7,283 bases of DNA from Proteiniphilum sp. UBA5384 (GCF_002410825.1 NZ_DHOS01000057.1:1-7283); one strand, 5' to 3'; positions 1 to 5,922 are shown, counted from the stretch's first letter. Notes: generated by a model from the sequence alone, not told the origin. A program made the numbers and translations.

Positions 1-2
1 GG

Positions 3-1217
3 TGCATATGCTCCGGATTATCCATCAATTCGGTATCATTTGATGGCAAGGCCTACCAACATCTGATAGAACCAACAAATGACGGTTTAAATGTAATGTT
101 GAAATCAGGAAAACAGACAGCATTAAAAGGAACCTATACAAAAAGAAACAGGGATTTAAGCATCAAATTTTCCTATAACAGAACTTTCAAAGGTGGAGTG
201 GATTATCCGAACAAGCGAAGTGGAAGCTGGACCGCTCCTCTCAGGCCCGACTATACCTTGAGTATCTGGCCTAAAATCTTTTCCGAGAGAGAGGCGGAAC
301 GTAACGAGTCGATTGTCCATATCCATTTCGACGCGAAATACAAGATCGACAATTTCTACCAGACGGTTCAACCGGATCTGGAAGGTGCGGAATTGGAGAT
401 GGAACTTGATCGGATAGAGATCGACGAACGCAAAGGCACCTACAAGAATGTGGACCTACTCAAGATGCATGCCTATAAGGATGCCATCCGCCGTTCGGGA
501 GGGGCCTATATCTTATATCCGGGTGCAACCGATGAGACTTTCAGGGGTTTTCACGAGATCATTCCCGGATTAGGGGCTTTTTCGGTGAATCCCTCTCCCG
601 ATAATACCGACATAAAGGAATTGTCAAATTTCATCGACCTTGTGATTGACCATCTGCTCGACAGGACTTCCCAGCGTGAAAAGTTATCGGACGAGACCTA
701 TCATATCTTCAAGGAGGCAAAAGATGATGATAACGTCATACACGAACGTATCCCCGAGTATGTGGATAAAGAGAAAGCCTTTGCAGATGAAGTATCTGTC
801 CTGATCGGATTCTATAAAAACGAGGAACACCTACAATGGATATTGCAGCACAATCTTTATAACTTCCGTACCGGTACCGACAGAGGGTCGCTTCCCCTAT
901 CTGAAATGCACATTCATGCGAAATACCTGATTCTACACGGAAAAGGTGAACTGGAAACAGACAGGATTTTCAAACTCACCCCCAAAGGAGCTAAAATCTT
1001 TTCAAGAAATGATTTGCTGAGAAGCGGATACCCCGAACCCAAAGGTGAGTTGTATATCGTTTTTGAAATAGAAAGGAACGCTTCTGAAGATCTCGACAAT
1101 ATAAAAATCGATTTGAGGAGATTACCACAGTTCAAGACATACCGAAATTCAGCCAAACCGTTTTCGGCCACTTTATCGGAAGTGCTAAAGTCTAAAATCA
1201 TCGGGTTACATCAGTGA
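3..1217 (+). CDS. DUF2357 / PD-(D/E)XK nuclease domain protein, 5'-truncated by window edge
   Basis: This is the 3' part of a restriction-type nuclease gene. The frame is open from base 3 to the TGA at 1215-1217 with no stop, so the ATG at 96 is only an internal Met and the real start lies left of the window. Counting from that Met, PDYTLSI (51-57) and FDAKYK (78-83) give the D...D-x-K core of a PD-(D/E)XK nuclease, followed by the KMHAYKDAIR helix (123-132) and the YILYPG strand (138-143). This order is typical of the PDDEXK_7 (formerly DUF524) domain that follows DUF2357. A further segment after about residue 215 (VSVLIGFYKNEEHLQWI onward, with AKYLILHG and a GELYIVFEIE strand) may be a PUA/EVE-like module; this is a weak inference. 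Family members usually pair with a McrB-like AAA GTPase/ATPase in type IV-like restriction loci, which would lie to the left. The neighbouring vsr fits a methylcytosine context. Family call fairly sure, target unknown. Confidence 0.82.
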   Translation, partial: CICSGLSINSVSFDGKAYQHLIEPTNDGLNVMLKSGKQTALKGTYTKRNRDLSIKFSYNRTFKGGVDYPNKRSGSWTAPLRPDYTLSIWPKIFSEREAERNESIVHIHFDAKYKIDNFYQTVQPDLEGAELEMELDRIEIDERKGTYKNVDLLKMHAYKDAIRRSGGAYILYPGATDETFRGFHEIIPGLGAFSVNPSPDNTDIKELSNFIDLVIDHLLDRTSQREKLSDETYHIFKEAKDDDNVIHERIPEYVDKEKAFADEVSVLIGFYKNEEHLQWILQHNLYNFRTGTDRGSLPLSEMHIHAKYLILHGKGELETDRIFKLTPKGAKIFSRNDLLRSGYPEPKGELYIVFEIERNASEDLDNIKIDLRRLPQFKTYRNSAKPFSATLSEVLKSKIIGLHQ

Positions 1218-1247
1218 TTTCCGGCCTTCGTATCTGACGGATTTCGG

Positions 1248-1586
1248 TTATAGCACATTCCACCCCAGCGCAATAAGCTGCGTGGTATGAATTTTATCCC
1301 TTCCCCTGTTCGTGGTAATCTTTTCCACCCAAAATTCAGTATTCGTTTTAGGGGTAGTGGCATATTTGCATCCTTCGTGACCATGCCAGAAACAGCCATG
1401 CACGAAAATGACGGTCTTATATCTGGGTAAAACAATATCGGGTGTTCCGGGAAGTCTTTTATCGTTTACGCGATAACGGAAGCCCCTTGCAAAAAGAGCT
1501 CTCCGTAATATCATTTCGGGCCTGGTATTCTTCGACCGGATCCTTGACATCACCTGTGACCGCTTTTCATTATCCCAGATATCCAT
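1248..1586 (-). CDS. vsr: Very short patch repair endonuclease (Vsr), C-terminally truncated
   Basis: Vsr nicks 5' of the T in T:G mismatches that arise by deamination of 5-methylcytosine, and normally accompanies a cytosine-5 methyltransferase. The 112-residue product follows the family from its start: the KRSQVMSRIRSKNTRPE N-terminal arm, LPGTPDIVL (Asp50, equivalent of E. coli catalytic Asp51), VIFVHGCFWHGHEGC (His63, Cys65, His68, His70, Cys73, matching catalytic and zinc residues), TEFWVEKI and a final LGWNVL. E. coli Vsr is 156 residues and continues directly with V-W-E-C, whose Cys117 is the fourth zinc ligand. Here a TAA (1248-1250) ends the protein just before that segment. The next 14 codons to another TAA show no family likeness, and no other frame restores the W-E-C motif. 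The protein is therefore probably inactive or impaired. The gene converges on the DUF2357 nuclease with a 30-base gap. A TATTTTTG sequence (1615-1622, minus) could be a -7 box, but no well-spaced -33 box is evident. Confidence 0.85.
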   Translation of the reverse strand: MDIWDNEKRSQVMSRIRSKNTRPEMILRRALFARGFRYRVNDKRLPGTPDIVLPRYKTVIFVHGCFWHGHEGCKYATTPKTNTEFWVEKITTNRGRDKIHTTQLIALGWNVL

Positions 1587-1783
1587 TCAGTTTTCAATAA
1601 ACATACTATCTATGCAAAAATACAAAAAAGTACAAACAACAGTAAACAATCGACTAATCATCTATATTACAGTAAAATAATTGGATCCTTTATTGTTTAT
1701 ACCTATAAGTTTTTGTGAATTTGTCAGGTCAACATACAAAACAAGCAGTCTCAAAATTGGCCGGGTGTACGCAGAATCACTGA

Positions 1784-1975
1784 CTGGATATCATCGGGAT
1801 ATCCACCGTCATCTGTTCGTTACCGAGATCCTGCGAGGAACAGGGTGTCAACTCCAGGGAATGGTTCATAGACATGATTGCCAAAATACCCTACTATCAA
1901 AAAAACAGCAGTATAAACTCTAGAACTTTCTTCCTCTGGAATGAGCAAAATTGGAGAACTCGTCTATTACTGTAA
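1784..1975 (+). pseudogene. IS66-family transposase C-terminal remnant
   Basis: The frame beginning after the TGA at 1781-1783 reads STVICSLPRSCEEQGVNSRE, then WFIDMIAKIPYYQKN, before drifting to a TAA at 1973-1975. This is the pattern of the IS66_C element at the end of IS66 transposases (a/vIysLi.tCk..GvnPreWl.dvl.kiPyy). Near 1924-1945 the adjacent frame reads NFLPLE followed by a stop where the family has LLP..W, so a small indel seems to have shifted the frame. No start codon, no upstream catalytic DDE domain, no TnpA/TnpB and no terminal inverted repeats are visible. It is a relic of an IS66 element, not an active one. The assignment rests on recognition of this short C-terminal pattern only. 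Confidence 0.6.
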
Positions 1976-2200
1976 TACGGATGATAAGAAATTTGTGCTA
2001 TTTGTGCAATTATTGTGCAATCTTATTTAACATGAGGAACAGGTACACCAGACAAAGGGTCTGTATCACAACAATGAGATACTATTATCTGCGTATCTTC
2101 TTCTCTTGCAGATGATAAAATCTATGAAATAGAAAAAAGGTATTCCAGATTTTGATTATTCAGAGTCGCAATTCCTGATTTCATGCTTAGACAGACATAA
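1976..2200. other. Gene-free stretch, probable decayed coding DNA
   Basis: No intact gene is seen. One plus-strand frame around 2040-2150 reads GTGTPDKGSVSQQ, a stop, then LADDKIYEIEKRYSRF, which looks like protein-coding sequence interrupted by stops, but I cannot assign a family. Three TTGTGC words lie within 1991-2018. AT-rich. Confidence 0.4.
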
Positions 2201-2341
2201 TATAGGGTTTTACTTACTCGTGCAAGGCAAGGAATGGTGATTGTCATTCCTGAAGGGAATGAGGAAGATCATACTCGTAAAAAAGAGTATTACGATGGAA
2301 CATATAATTATTTGAAAAATATCGGATTACAAACACTATAA
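2201..2341 (+). pseudogene. C-terminal tail of a DUF2075-type DNA/RNA helicase (remnant 1)
   Basis: From the TAT at 2201 to the TAA at 2339-2341 the frame reads YRVLLTRARQGMVIVIPEG, then NEEDHTRKKEYYDGTYNYLK and NIGLQTL. This is the ending of the DUF2075 superfamily-1-like helicase/ATPases found in Schlafen-like and defence loci: the YRVLLTRARQGM motif is the late arginine-containing motif of the ATPase core, followed by a short helical tail. The frame is closed by a TAA directly upstream (2198-2200) and there is no start codon or Walker A region, so only the last 46 codons survive. The tail ends naturally at its own stop codon, so the break is on the 5' side. Its internal part recurs at 3450-3509. 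Confidence 0.65.
2245..2304 (+). repeat. 60-bp direct repeat, copy 1 (DUF2075 tail)
   Basis: This 60-base block matches 3450-3509 at 56 of 60 positions, in the same orientation. The differences are CGT/CGC, GAT/GAC and GGA/AGT: two synonymous changes and one Gly-to-Ser change. That pattern suggests both copies derive from coding paralogues that diverged under selection before decaying. Similarity stops sharply on both sides. Confidence 0.9.
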
Positions 2342-2800
2342 ATATCCTCTTGGCTCCCTACCCGATTCCCATGTAGGTATATATCTGCTTGACCATATTG
2401 ATGCCGAAATATCTGTATCCTGCCATTCCGGCATGTTGACCCCAGCAAGTCTCTGATAAGAGAGACTGCCTGATATGATCTCTACCTTCTTCTCTCTCGC
2501 GACTATCTGCTCTTGAACCGTTCCCAGAGAATAATACCTTTACTTGGTGTTTTGAAATACATGATTCGAATTTGAACCAAATTATTTTGAGGCGCGTGAG
2601 CCGAGTTTGATCGAATTGAGCCAAAAATTACAAAATAACAAACAATACGAACAATTAATGAACGATTATTTTTTTGAGAAAATATTTTGCACCTCTTCCC
2701 TTGCGCCATAATCTATTAGAGTTAACCTGATTTTCAAAAGTGTGATACAAAAAAACAGCGAAAAGTTGCATGATAATGGAACTTAATATATCTTTACAGC
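2342..2800. other. Gene-free stretch between DUF2075 remnant and toxin pseudogene
   Basis: I find no supportable gene in these 459 bases. Minus-strand frames give 68- and 88-codon open stretches, but neither has family likeness and they overlap in different frames. A perfect 7-bp inverted repeat with a 6-base loop (AGTCTCT / AGAGACT) lies at 2448-2467, without a following T run, so it is not a convincing terminator. The part after 2560 is strongly AT-rich. TTG (2766-2768) and TATCTTTA (2789-2796), 20 bases apart, resemble a Bacteroidetes -33/-7 promoter pair for the toxin-antitoxin unit, but transcription would then start on top of the expected toxin start, so this is tentative. Confidence 0.4.
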
Positions 2801-3140
2801 ACGGAAAGAAAAATAAGGACATACGGTGGTTATTTTGAATCCTTTATGGATACGCTTACCGACAAGGAACAGCATAAAATCCAATACGGTCTTGATTTGT
2901 TGAAAACGGAGGATTAGGATATCTGCAAAGTTTGTACCCTTTATAAAGGATGGATTATATGAATTAAGAACCGAATACAACGGAAACATATATCGCGTAT
3001 TTTTTATTTTCGACGACGGACAGATCGTTGTTTTATTTAATGGTTTTCAAAAGAAAACTCGTAAAACGCCAAAAACTGAAATCGAGAAAGCAATTAAAAT
3101 TAAAAATGAATATTATGCAGACAAAAAAACATACCAATAA
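2801..3140 (+). pseudogene. higB: HigB/RelE-family toxin gene, frameshifted and start-less
   Basis: Two frames together give a 112-residue HigB/RelE-type mRNA-interferase-like protein. Frame 1 (from 2801) reads ERKIRTYGGYFESFMDTL through GLDLLKTED and then hits TAG at 2915-2917. Frame 2 (from 2916) resumes with RISAKFVPFIKDGLYELR, then NIYRVFFIFDDGQIVVLFNG, FQKKTRKTP and EIEKAIKIKNEYYADKK, ending at TAA 3138-3140. The span is 340 bases, one more than a whole number of codons, so a single extra T in GAGGATTAGG explains the break. At the expected initiator position there is ACG (2801-2803), and no ATG, GTG or TTG is in frame between it and the upstream stop at 2774-2776. The toxin is therefore doubly inactivated. 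HigB-type toxins normally cleave translated mRNAs and are blocked by the downstream-encoded antitoxin, which here overlaps the toxin's 3' end. The exact HigB versus other RelE-like subfamily label is less sure than the family. Confidence 0.8.
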
Positions 3141-3432
3141 TCACCAAATTGTTGATTACGATGCAGTACTTGATGCCAAATTCGGAAAAGCCGGCACGCA
3201 GGAGCGTGAAGATTTCCGTCGCGAAGCATACGCCTATTACATGGGGCAGATAATATACAACGCACGTAAAAGTGAAAAAGTAACCCAGTCGGAACTGGCA
3301 AGTCGTATAGGGGTGAACAAATCCTATATCTCAAAAATTGAGAATGGGGATATAGAACCCGGCTCAGGAACGTTTTACCGGATTATCGATGCGCTTGGGT
3401 TACGCTTTGAAATAACAAAAAAGATATGCTAA
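3106..3432 (+). CDS. higA: XRE-family helix-turn-helix antitoxin (HigA-type)
   Basis: This 108-residue protein has an N-terminal charged helix region (DAKFGKAGTQEREDFRREA, about 24-41) and a Cro/C1-type HTH: VTQSELASRIGVNKSYISKI (59-78) followed by ENGDIEPGSGTFYRIIDALG. In HigBA-type modules such a protein binds the toxin and represses the operon. The ATG at 3106 is chosen because the frame upstream of it overlaps conserved toxin codons; a second ATG at 3115 is equally possible, and neither has a strong ribosome-binding site. An ATG further up at 3028 would add 26 basic residues encoded by toxin sequence and is unlikely. The gene overlaps the 3' end of the toxin pseudogene by 35 bases, the usual toxin-first order. 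With the toxin dead, this antitoxin is an orphan; it could still act as a repressor or neutralise related toxins elsewhere. Confidence 0.85.
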   Translation: MNIMQTKKHTNNHQIVDYDAVLDAKFGKAGTQEREDFRREAYAYYMGQIIYNARKSEKVTQSELASRIGVNKSYISKIENGDIEPGSGTFYRIIDALGLRFEITKKIC

Positions 3433-3449
3433 AATTATAATGTACGAAC

Positions 3450-3509
3450 CATTCCTGAAGGGAATGAGGAAGATCATACTCGCAAAAAAGAGTATTACGA
3501 CAGTACATA
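3450..3509 (+). repeat. 60-bp direct repeat, copy 2 (DUF2075 tail)
   Basis: This is the second copy of the block at 2245-2304 (56/60 identical). Together the two copies bracket the toxin-antitoxin module and the unidentified DNA before it; their starts lie 1205 bases apart. Confidence 0.9.
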
Positions 3510-3510
3510 A
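3451..3510 (+). pseudogene. DUF2075-type helicase tail (remnant 2)
   Basis: The block encodes IPEGNEEDHTRKKEYYDST and then a TAA. It lacks both the YRVLLTRARQGM motif and the final YLKNIGL tail of remnant 1, so it is an internal fragment with both flanks replaced. By chance or by history it lies in the same frame as the antitoxin, 6 codons after its TAA stop at 3430-3432. It cannot be expressed as a meaningful protein. Confidence 0.6.
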
Positions 3511-3560
3511 CGAACATCCCGAATTATGGTAATGAATATTGACAACAAACATGTCGGATG

Positions 3561-4112
3561 TTACAGATGACGGGATATGGCTACCGGGCTATCGGGGTGA
3601 ATGCCGTTATCTTTAGTTTTATCTTGCAGATTTAACAGGGGAGTGATATCCCAACTTGAGTAATTTGCCAGGACATTATCTTCGGAAACCATCCTGAGTG
3701 TTTGTAATATAGGGTCTGTAAGCGATTGGGGGGACGTTTTGTTCTGAAGCAACTCTTCAAATAAATTCATCGTGTCAATAAGAGACTCGCTATGATCCAT
3801 ACTGTTAAAATCGTCAAACATCGAGTACCATTCATCCCGTTCGAAATGATTATTGAGGGTGACAATCATCTGTGTAAGCAAACTAAGCGCTTCACCATAA
3901 CGTTCTTGTCCGTAGAGAGATGTGGCTATTTCCACCACATCTTCAATATTGTTCGCTGTTTCGTCTAGTTCCCAATCTTCCGAAGTCAGAGTGAACAACT
4001 CTTCCAGCAATGGTGCATACATCTCCATACAGGGTATTTCCTGTGACGGGGCTTTGATGGAGCGTATCTTATCAGCGCACTCCATATTCTTTAAAAAATC
4101 AGATCGGCGCAT
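3561..4112 (-). CDS. Acidic helical protein of unknown function, 183 residues
   Basis: I do not recognise this protein. It has no signal peptide, membrane segment or obvious catalytic motif, and reads as a soluble, acidic, largely helical protein. Residues about 60-90 (VVEIATSLYGQERYGEALSL and following) resemble a single TPR-like helical hairpin, which is suggestive only. The C-terminus (after about 150) is Pro/Asp/Asn-rich and may be disordered or truncated. It starts at the ATG 66 bases downstream of the stop of the AlbA/Schlafen-type ATPase gene, on the same strand, with no terminator seen between them, so the two may be co-transcribed and act together. No strong ribosome-binding site is visible. 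After its stop comes the DUF2075 remnant region with no clear terminator. Confidence 0.65.
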   Translation of the reverse strand: MRRSDFLKNMECADKIRSIKAPSQEIPCMEMYAPLLEELFTLTSEDWELDETANNIEDVVEIATSLYGQERYGEALSLLTQMIVTLNNHFERDEWYSMFDDFNSMDHSESLIDTMNLFEELLQNKTSPQSLTDPILQTLRMVSEDNVLANYSSWDITPLLNLQDKTKDNGIHPDSPVAISRHL

Positions 4113-4178
4113 AATTTGTAAATCGTAATCTTACTTATAACTAATTCGGGGATCAACATAGCCAAGAATAAGAAGCTT

Positions 4179-5729
4179 TCATAGAATAATCCATTTTCCG
4201 GATTTAGTTGATCCTTCGTGTTTTATAACACCATCATTGGACATTACTTGAATGTGATATTTAATACTTCCATGAGAATATCCCAATTGAATTTCTAATT
4301 CTTTTCGAGTTATAAATGGATTGTTTTTTATTGCCTGTAAAATCTTTTCTTGGATGTTTCTTGGATGTTTCTTGGATGTTTCTTGGACGTTTATTGGATG
4401 TTTCTTGGATGTTTCTTTGGCTTTTCTTTGGCTTTTATCTTCTTTTTTCTGGGTAGTTTCCGGGTAGTTTCTGGGTAGTTTCTGGGTAGTTTCTTCTTTT
4501 TCTTGGGCAATATTAACTCCAAAACCTTCCTCGAAATATCTTTTCGATACATTTTCCACTACCCTGAAAGCGGTTACCAGGGAAAAATCGAAAATGGCTT
4601 TTCCGTTGCCGTTTTCTTCCAACTCCTTTTGTACTCGATAAACACCTCGACTAAAACGATTCACATATCCCAGCACTTTCATTGCCTCGGCAATAAAAGG
4701 ATTGCGGTAATCACTTACATTGGGAAAGTTCTCCGGGGTCACTTTTCCATATAATCCTCCGGGGTTTTGTACCTCTATACGATCGTCATATTCATAGAAT
4801 TGCACAGCCCCATTGGCTTCTTGGTCACGGTGCATGATCGAATTCATAAGTAATTCACGTGTAGCCCAGTAGGGATATTTGGAGAACGTTTCCTCCCGTA
4901 ACACGCTCACCGGGATAGGACGTTTCTGTGATATACTTGTTTCGATAAACGTATCGATCCTAGGCAACACCACACAAAGATTTCCACTGAATTTATATTC
5001 GTTAACAATATCTCCGGCCCGGTCATTTCCTTTGAAACGGACATACTGAACATAGCAACCGGGCAAATAGCGTTCGGGATTCGTTCCGAAAAGGACGATG
5101 GCTCCATTAGTGGGACAGTCGTAACGCAAATCGTAAAATCCGAGCGATGCAAGTTGCTCTTCGATACTTCGCTTATCTTCAGCAAGTACCTCTTCGGCAA
5201 CAGCTTTGGGGAGGAATTCCTTTTTGATTAGTTTTACATCCAAATCGTTAATGGTCGTCCCCAGACACGGCATCGCATCGAATGTATGTACGTTGGACAA
5301 ACGGCGTTCGGTTAATATTTTTACTTCGGCCTCGGTGGCCATGCTTTTACGAGGTCCTACCCGTACCCAAACACGCCCACGGTACCGTACAGGTGGAAAT
5401 TCCGACGGTTGGACTTCAGCTACCAATAAATCACCGTCATTAAAACTAAACTTTTCGACCGTCATGACCGGTTGTGGCAAAATATTACCATCGGTACGAA
5501 TATTAGCAATTTGTAATAATAGCCTATCATCCACTGTCAAGCCTGATAATTTTCCGTTGTTATATGCACCGATAATCAGATATCCATTCTTACCGCTACC
5601 CGAAACATCATTGGAAAACGCACAAATCGCCTGACAAAACTTGTCCATATTATCCGTTGAAGTCGTACGCTCAACGTGATGGCTTTCGGTGTCGGAAAGG
5701 ATATGTCGGAGTTGACTTTGTGTAAGCAT
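4179..5729 (-). CDS. AlbA_2/Schlafen-type ATP-binding protein with C-terminal winged helix (COG2865-like)
   Basis: The 516-residue protein has four parts. Residues about 14-135 form an AlbA_2 (Schlafen AlbA, 'divergent AAA-4') domain: ESHHVER, ICAFSND, NGYLIIGAYNNGKLSGL, and RGRVWVRVGPRKSMAT. Residues about 285-395 form the HATPase_c_4-type region with ATRELLMNSIMHRDQ, YDDRIEVQNPGGLYG and YRNPFIAEAM...FSRGVYRV motifs. Residues 412-461 are a Lys/Thr/Gln/Pro-rich linker made of 11-residue repeats (ETTQKLPRNYP, ETSKKHPRNIQ). Residues 461-516 form a winged helix (ITRKELEIQLGYSHGSIKYH). Relatives are annotated as transcriptional regulators or RecG-like ATP-binding proteins, and AlbA/Schlafen domains recur in nucleic-acid-acting defence proteins; the exact role here is not known. 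The linker is encoded by tandem 11-bp repeats, so copy-number change would remove the winged helix by frameshift. The ATG at 5729 lies about 44 bases from a plausible promoter. A second gene follows 66 bases downstream. Confidence 0.85.
   Translation of the reverse strand: MLTQSQLRHILSDTESHHVERTTSTDNMDKFCQAICAFSNDVSGSGKNGYLIIGAYNNGKLSGLTVDDRLLLQIANIRTDGNILPQPVMTVEKFSFNDGDLLVAEVQPSEFPPVRYRGRVWVRVGPRKSMATEAEVKILTERRLSNVHTFDAMPCLGTTINDLDVKLIKKEFLPKAVAEEVLAEDKRSIEEQLASLGFYDLRYDCPTNGAIVLFGTNPERYLPGCYVQYVRFKGNDRAGDIVNEYKFSGNLCVVLPRIDTFIETSISQKRPIPVSVLREETFSKYPYWATRELLMNSIMHRDQEANGAVQFYEYDDRIEVQNPGGLYGKVTPENFPNVSDYRNPFIAEAMKVLGYVNRFSRGVYRVQKELEENGNGKAIFDFSLVTAFRVVENVSKRYFEEGFGVNIAQEKEETTQKLPRNYPETTQKKEDKSQRKAKETSKKHPINVQETSKKHPRNIQEKILQAIKNNPFITRKELEIQLGYSHGSIKYHIQVMSNDGVIKHEGSTKSGKWIIL
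4351..4494 (-). repeat. Two arrays of 11-bp tandem repeats inside the ATPase gene linker
   Basis: Read on the plus strand, 4351-4416 holds six copies of TGGATGTTTCT (the fourth differs at two bases). Then 4417-4438 holds two diverged units (TTGGCTTTTCT, TTGGCTTTTAT), 4439-4450 a 12-base T-rich spacer, and 4451-4494 four copies of GGGTAGTTTCT (the first differs at its last base). The two unit types match at 8 of 11 positions and probably share an ancestor. Three units (33 bp) encode one 11-residue repeat, and since 11 is not a multiple of 3, all three frames of the array read the same cyclic peptide without stops. Changing the unit number would shift the frame downstream. Confidence 0.95.
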
Positions 5730-5773
5730 TTTACTTTGCGTTTTATTTTCAATGAAAGGTAAAATTCTTTCTA

Positions 5774-5802
5774 CAAAGTTATAATAAAAATTTGAATGAC
5801 AA
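5774..5802 (-). promoter_or_regulatory. Bacteroidetes-type promoter for the ATPase gene
   Basis: On the minus strand TAACTTTG (5774-5781) matches the TAnnTTTG -7 consensus exactly. TTG (5800-5802) lies 18 bases upstream, slightly closer than the usual 19-21. The -7 box is 44 bases from the ATG at 5729. Start site not determined. Confidence 0.5.
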
Positions 5803-5848
5803 GACTATAAAATCACTTTTCAGCCTGTCAGCATATTCTCCCGGCAGG

Positions 5849-5899
5849 TATAAGTCAAATAGCTTATAAGTTACTTTTATAAGTTCTATCGCTTATAAA
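5849..5899. promoter_or_regulatory. Cluster of TATAAG/TTATAA words upstream of the ATPase promoter
   Basis: TATAAG at 5849, 5865 and 5878 and TATAAA at 5894 repeat at spacings of 16, 13 and 16 bases. CTTATAAG at 5863-5870 is a perfect palindrome. The cluster lies 50-120 bases upstream of the ATPase promoter and could be an operator or just AT-rich sequence. Confidence 0.25.
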
Positions 5900-5922
5900 A
5901 TTATGGGATGCTTCTAAACAAA

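Noticed and set aside
1587..1680. Bacteroidetes promoter for vsr with TATTTTTG as -7 box
   Set aside because: The nearest TTG/TTTG candidates lie 10, 14 or 24 bases upstream, outside the usual spacing, so I did not list it as a feature.
1681..1923. 80-codon plus-strand open frame
   Set aside because: It overlaps the IS66 remnant in a different frame and has no family likeness; the neighbouring frame carries the recognisable IS66_C pattern.
2358..2709. Two overlapping minus-strand open frames of 88 and 68 codons
   Set aside because: They overlap each other in different frames, lack a plausible start context and have no recognisable family features.
3028..3105. Upstream ATG at 3028 as the antitoxin start
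   Set aside because: The added residues are the antisense-free alternative reading of conserved toxin codons and give a lysine/arginine-rich extension not expected in HigA-type proteins.
4351..4494. CRISPR-like array
   Set aside because: The units are 11 bp, directly adjacent with no spacers, and lie in frame within a coding sequence.
5206..5634. 142-codon plus-strand open frame opposite the ATPase gene
   Set aside because: It is antisense to the conserved AlbA domain and has no start context or family likeness; a shadow of the real gene.
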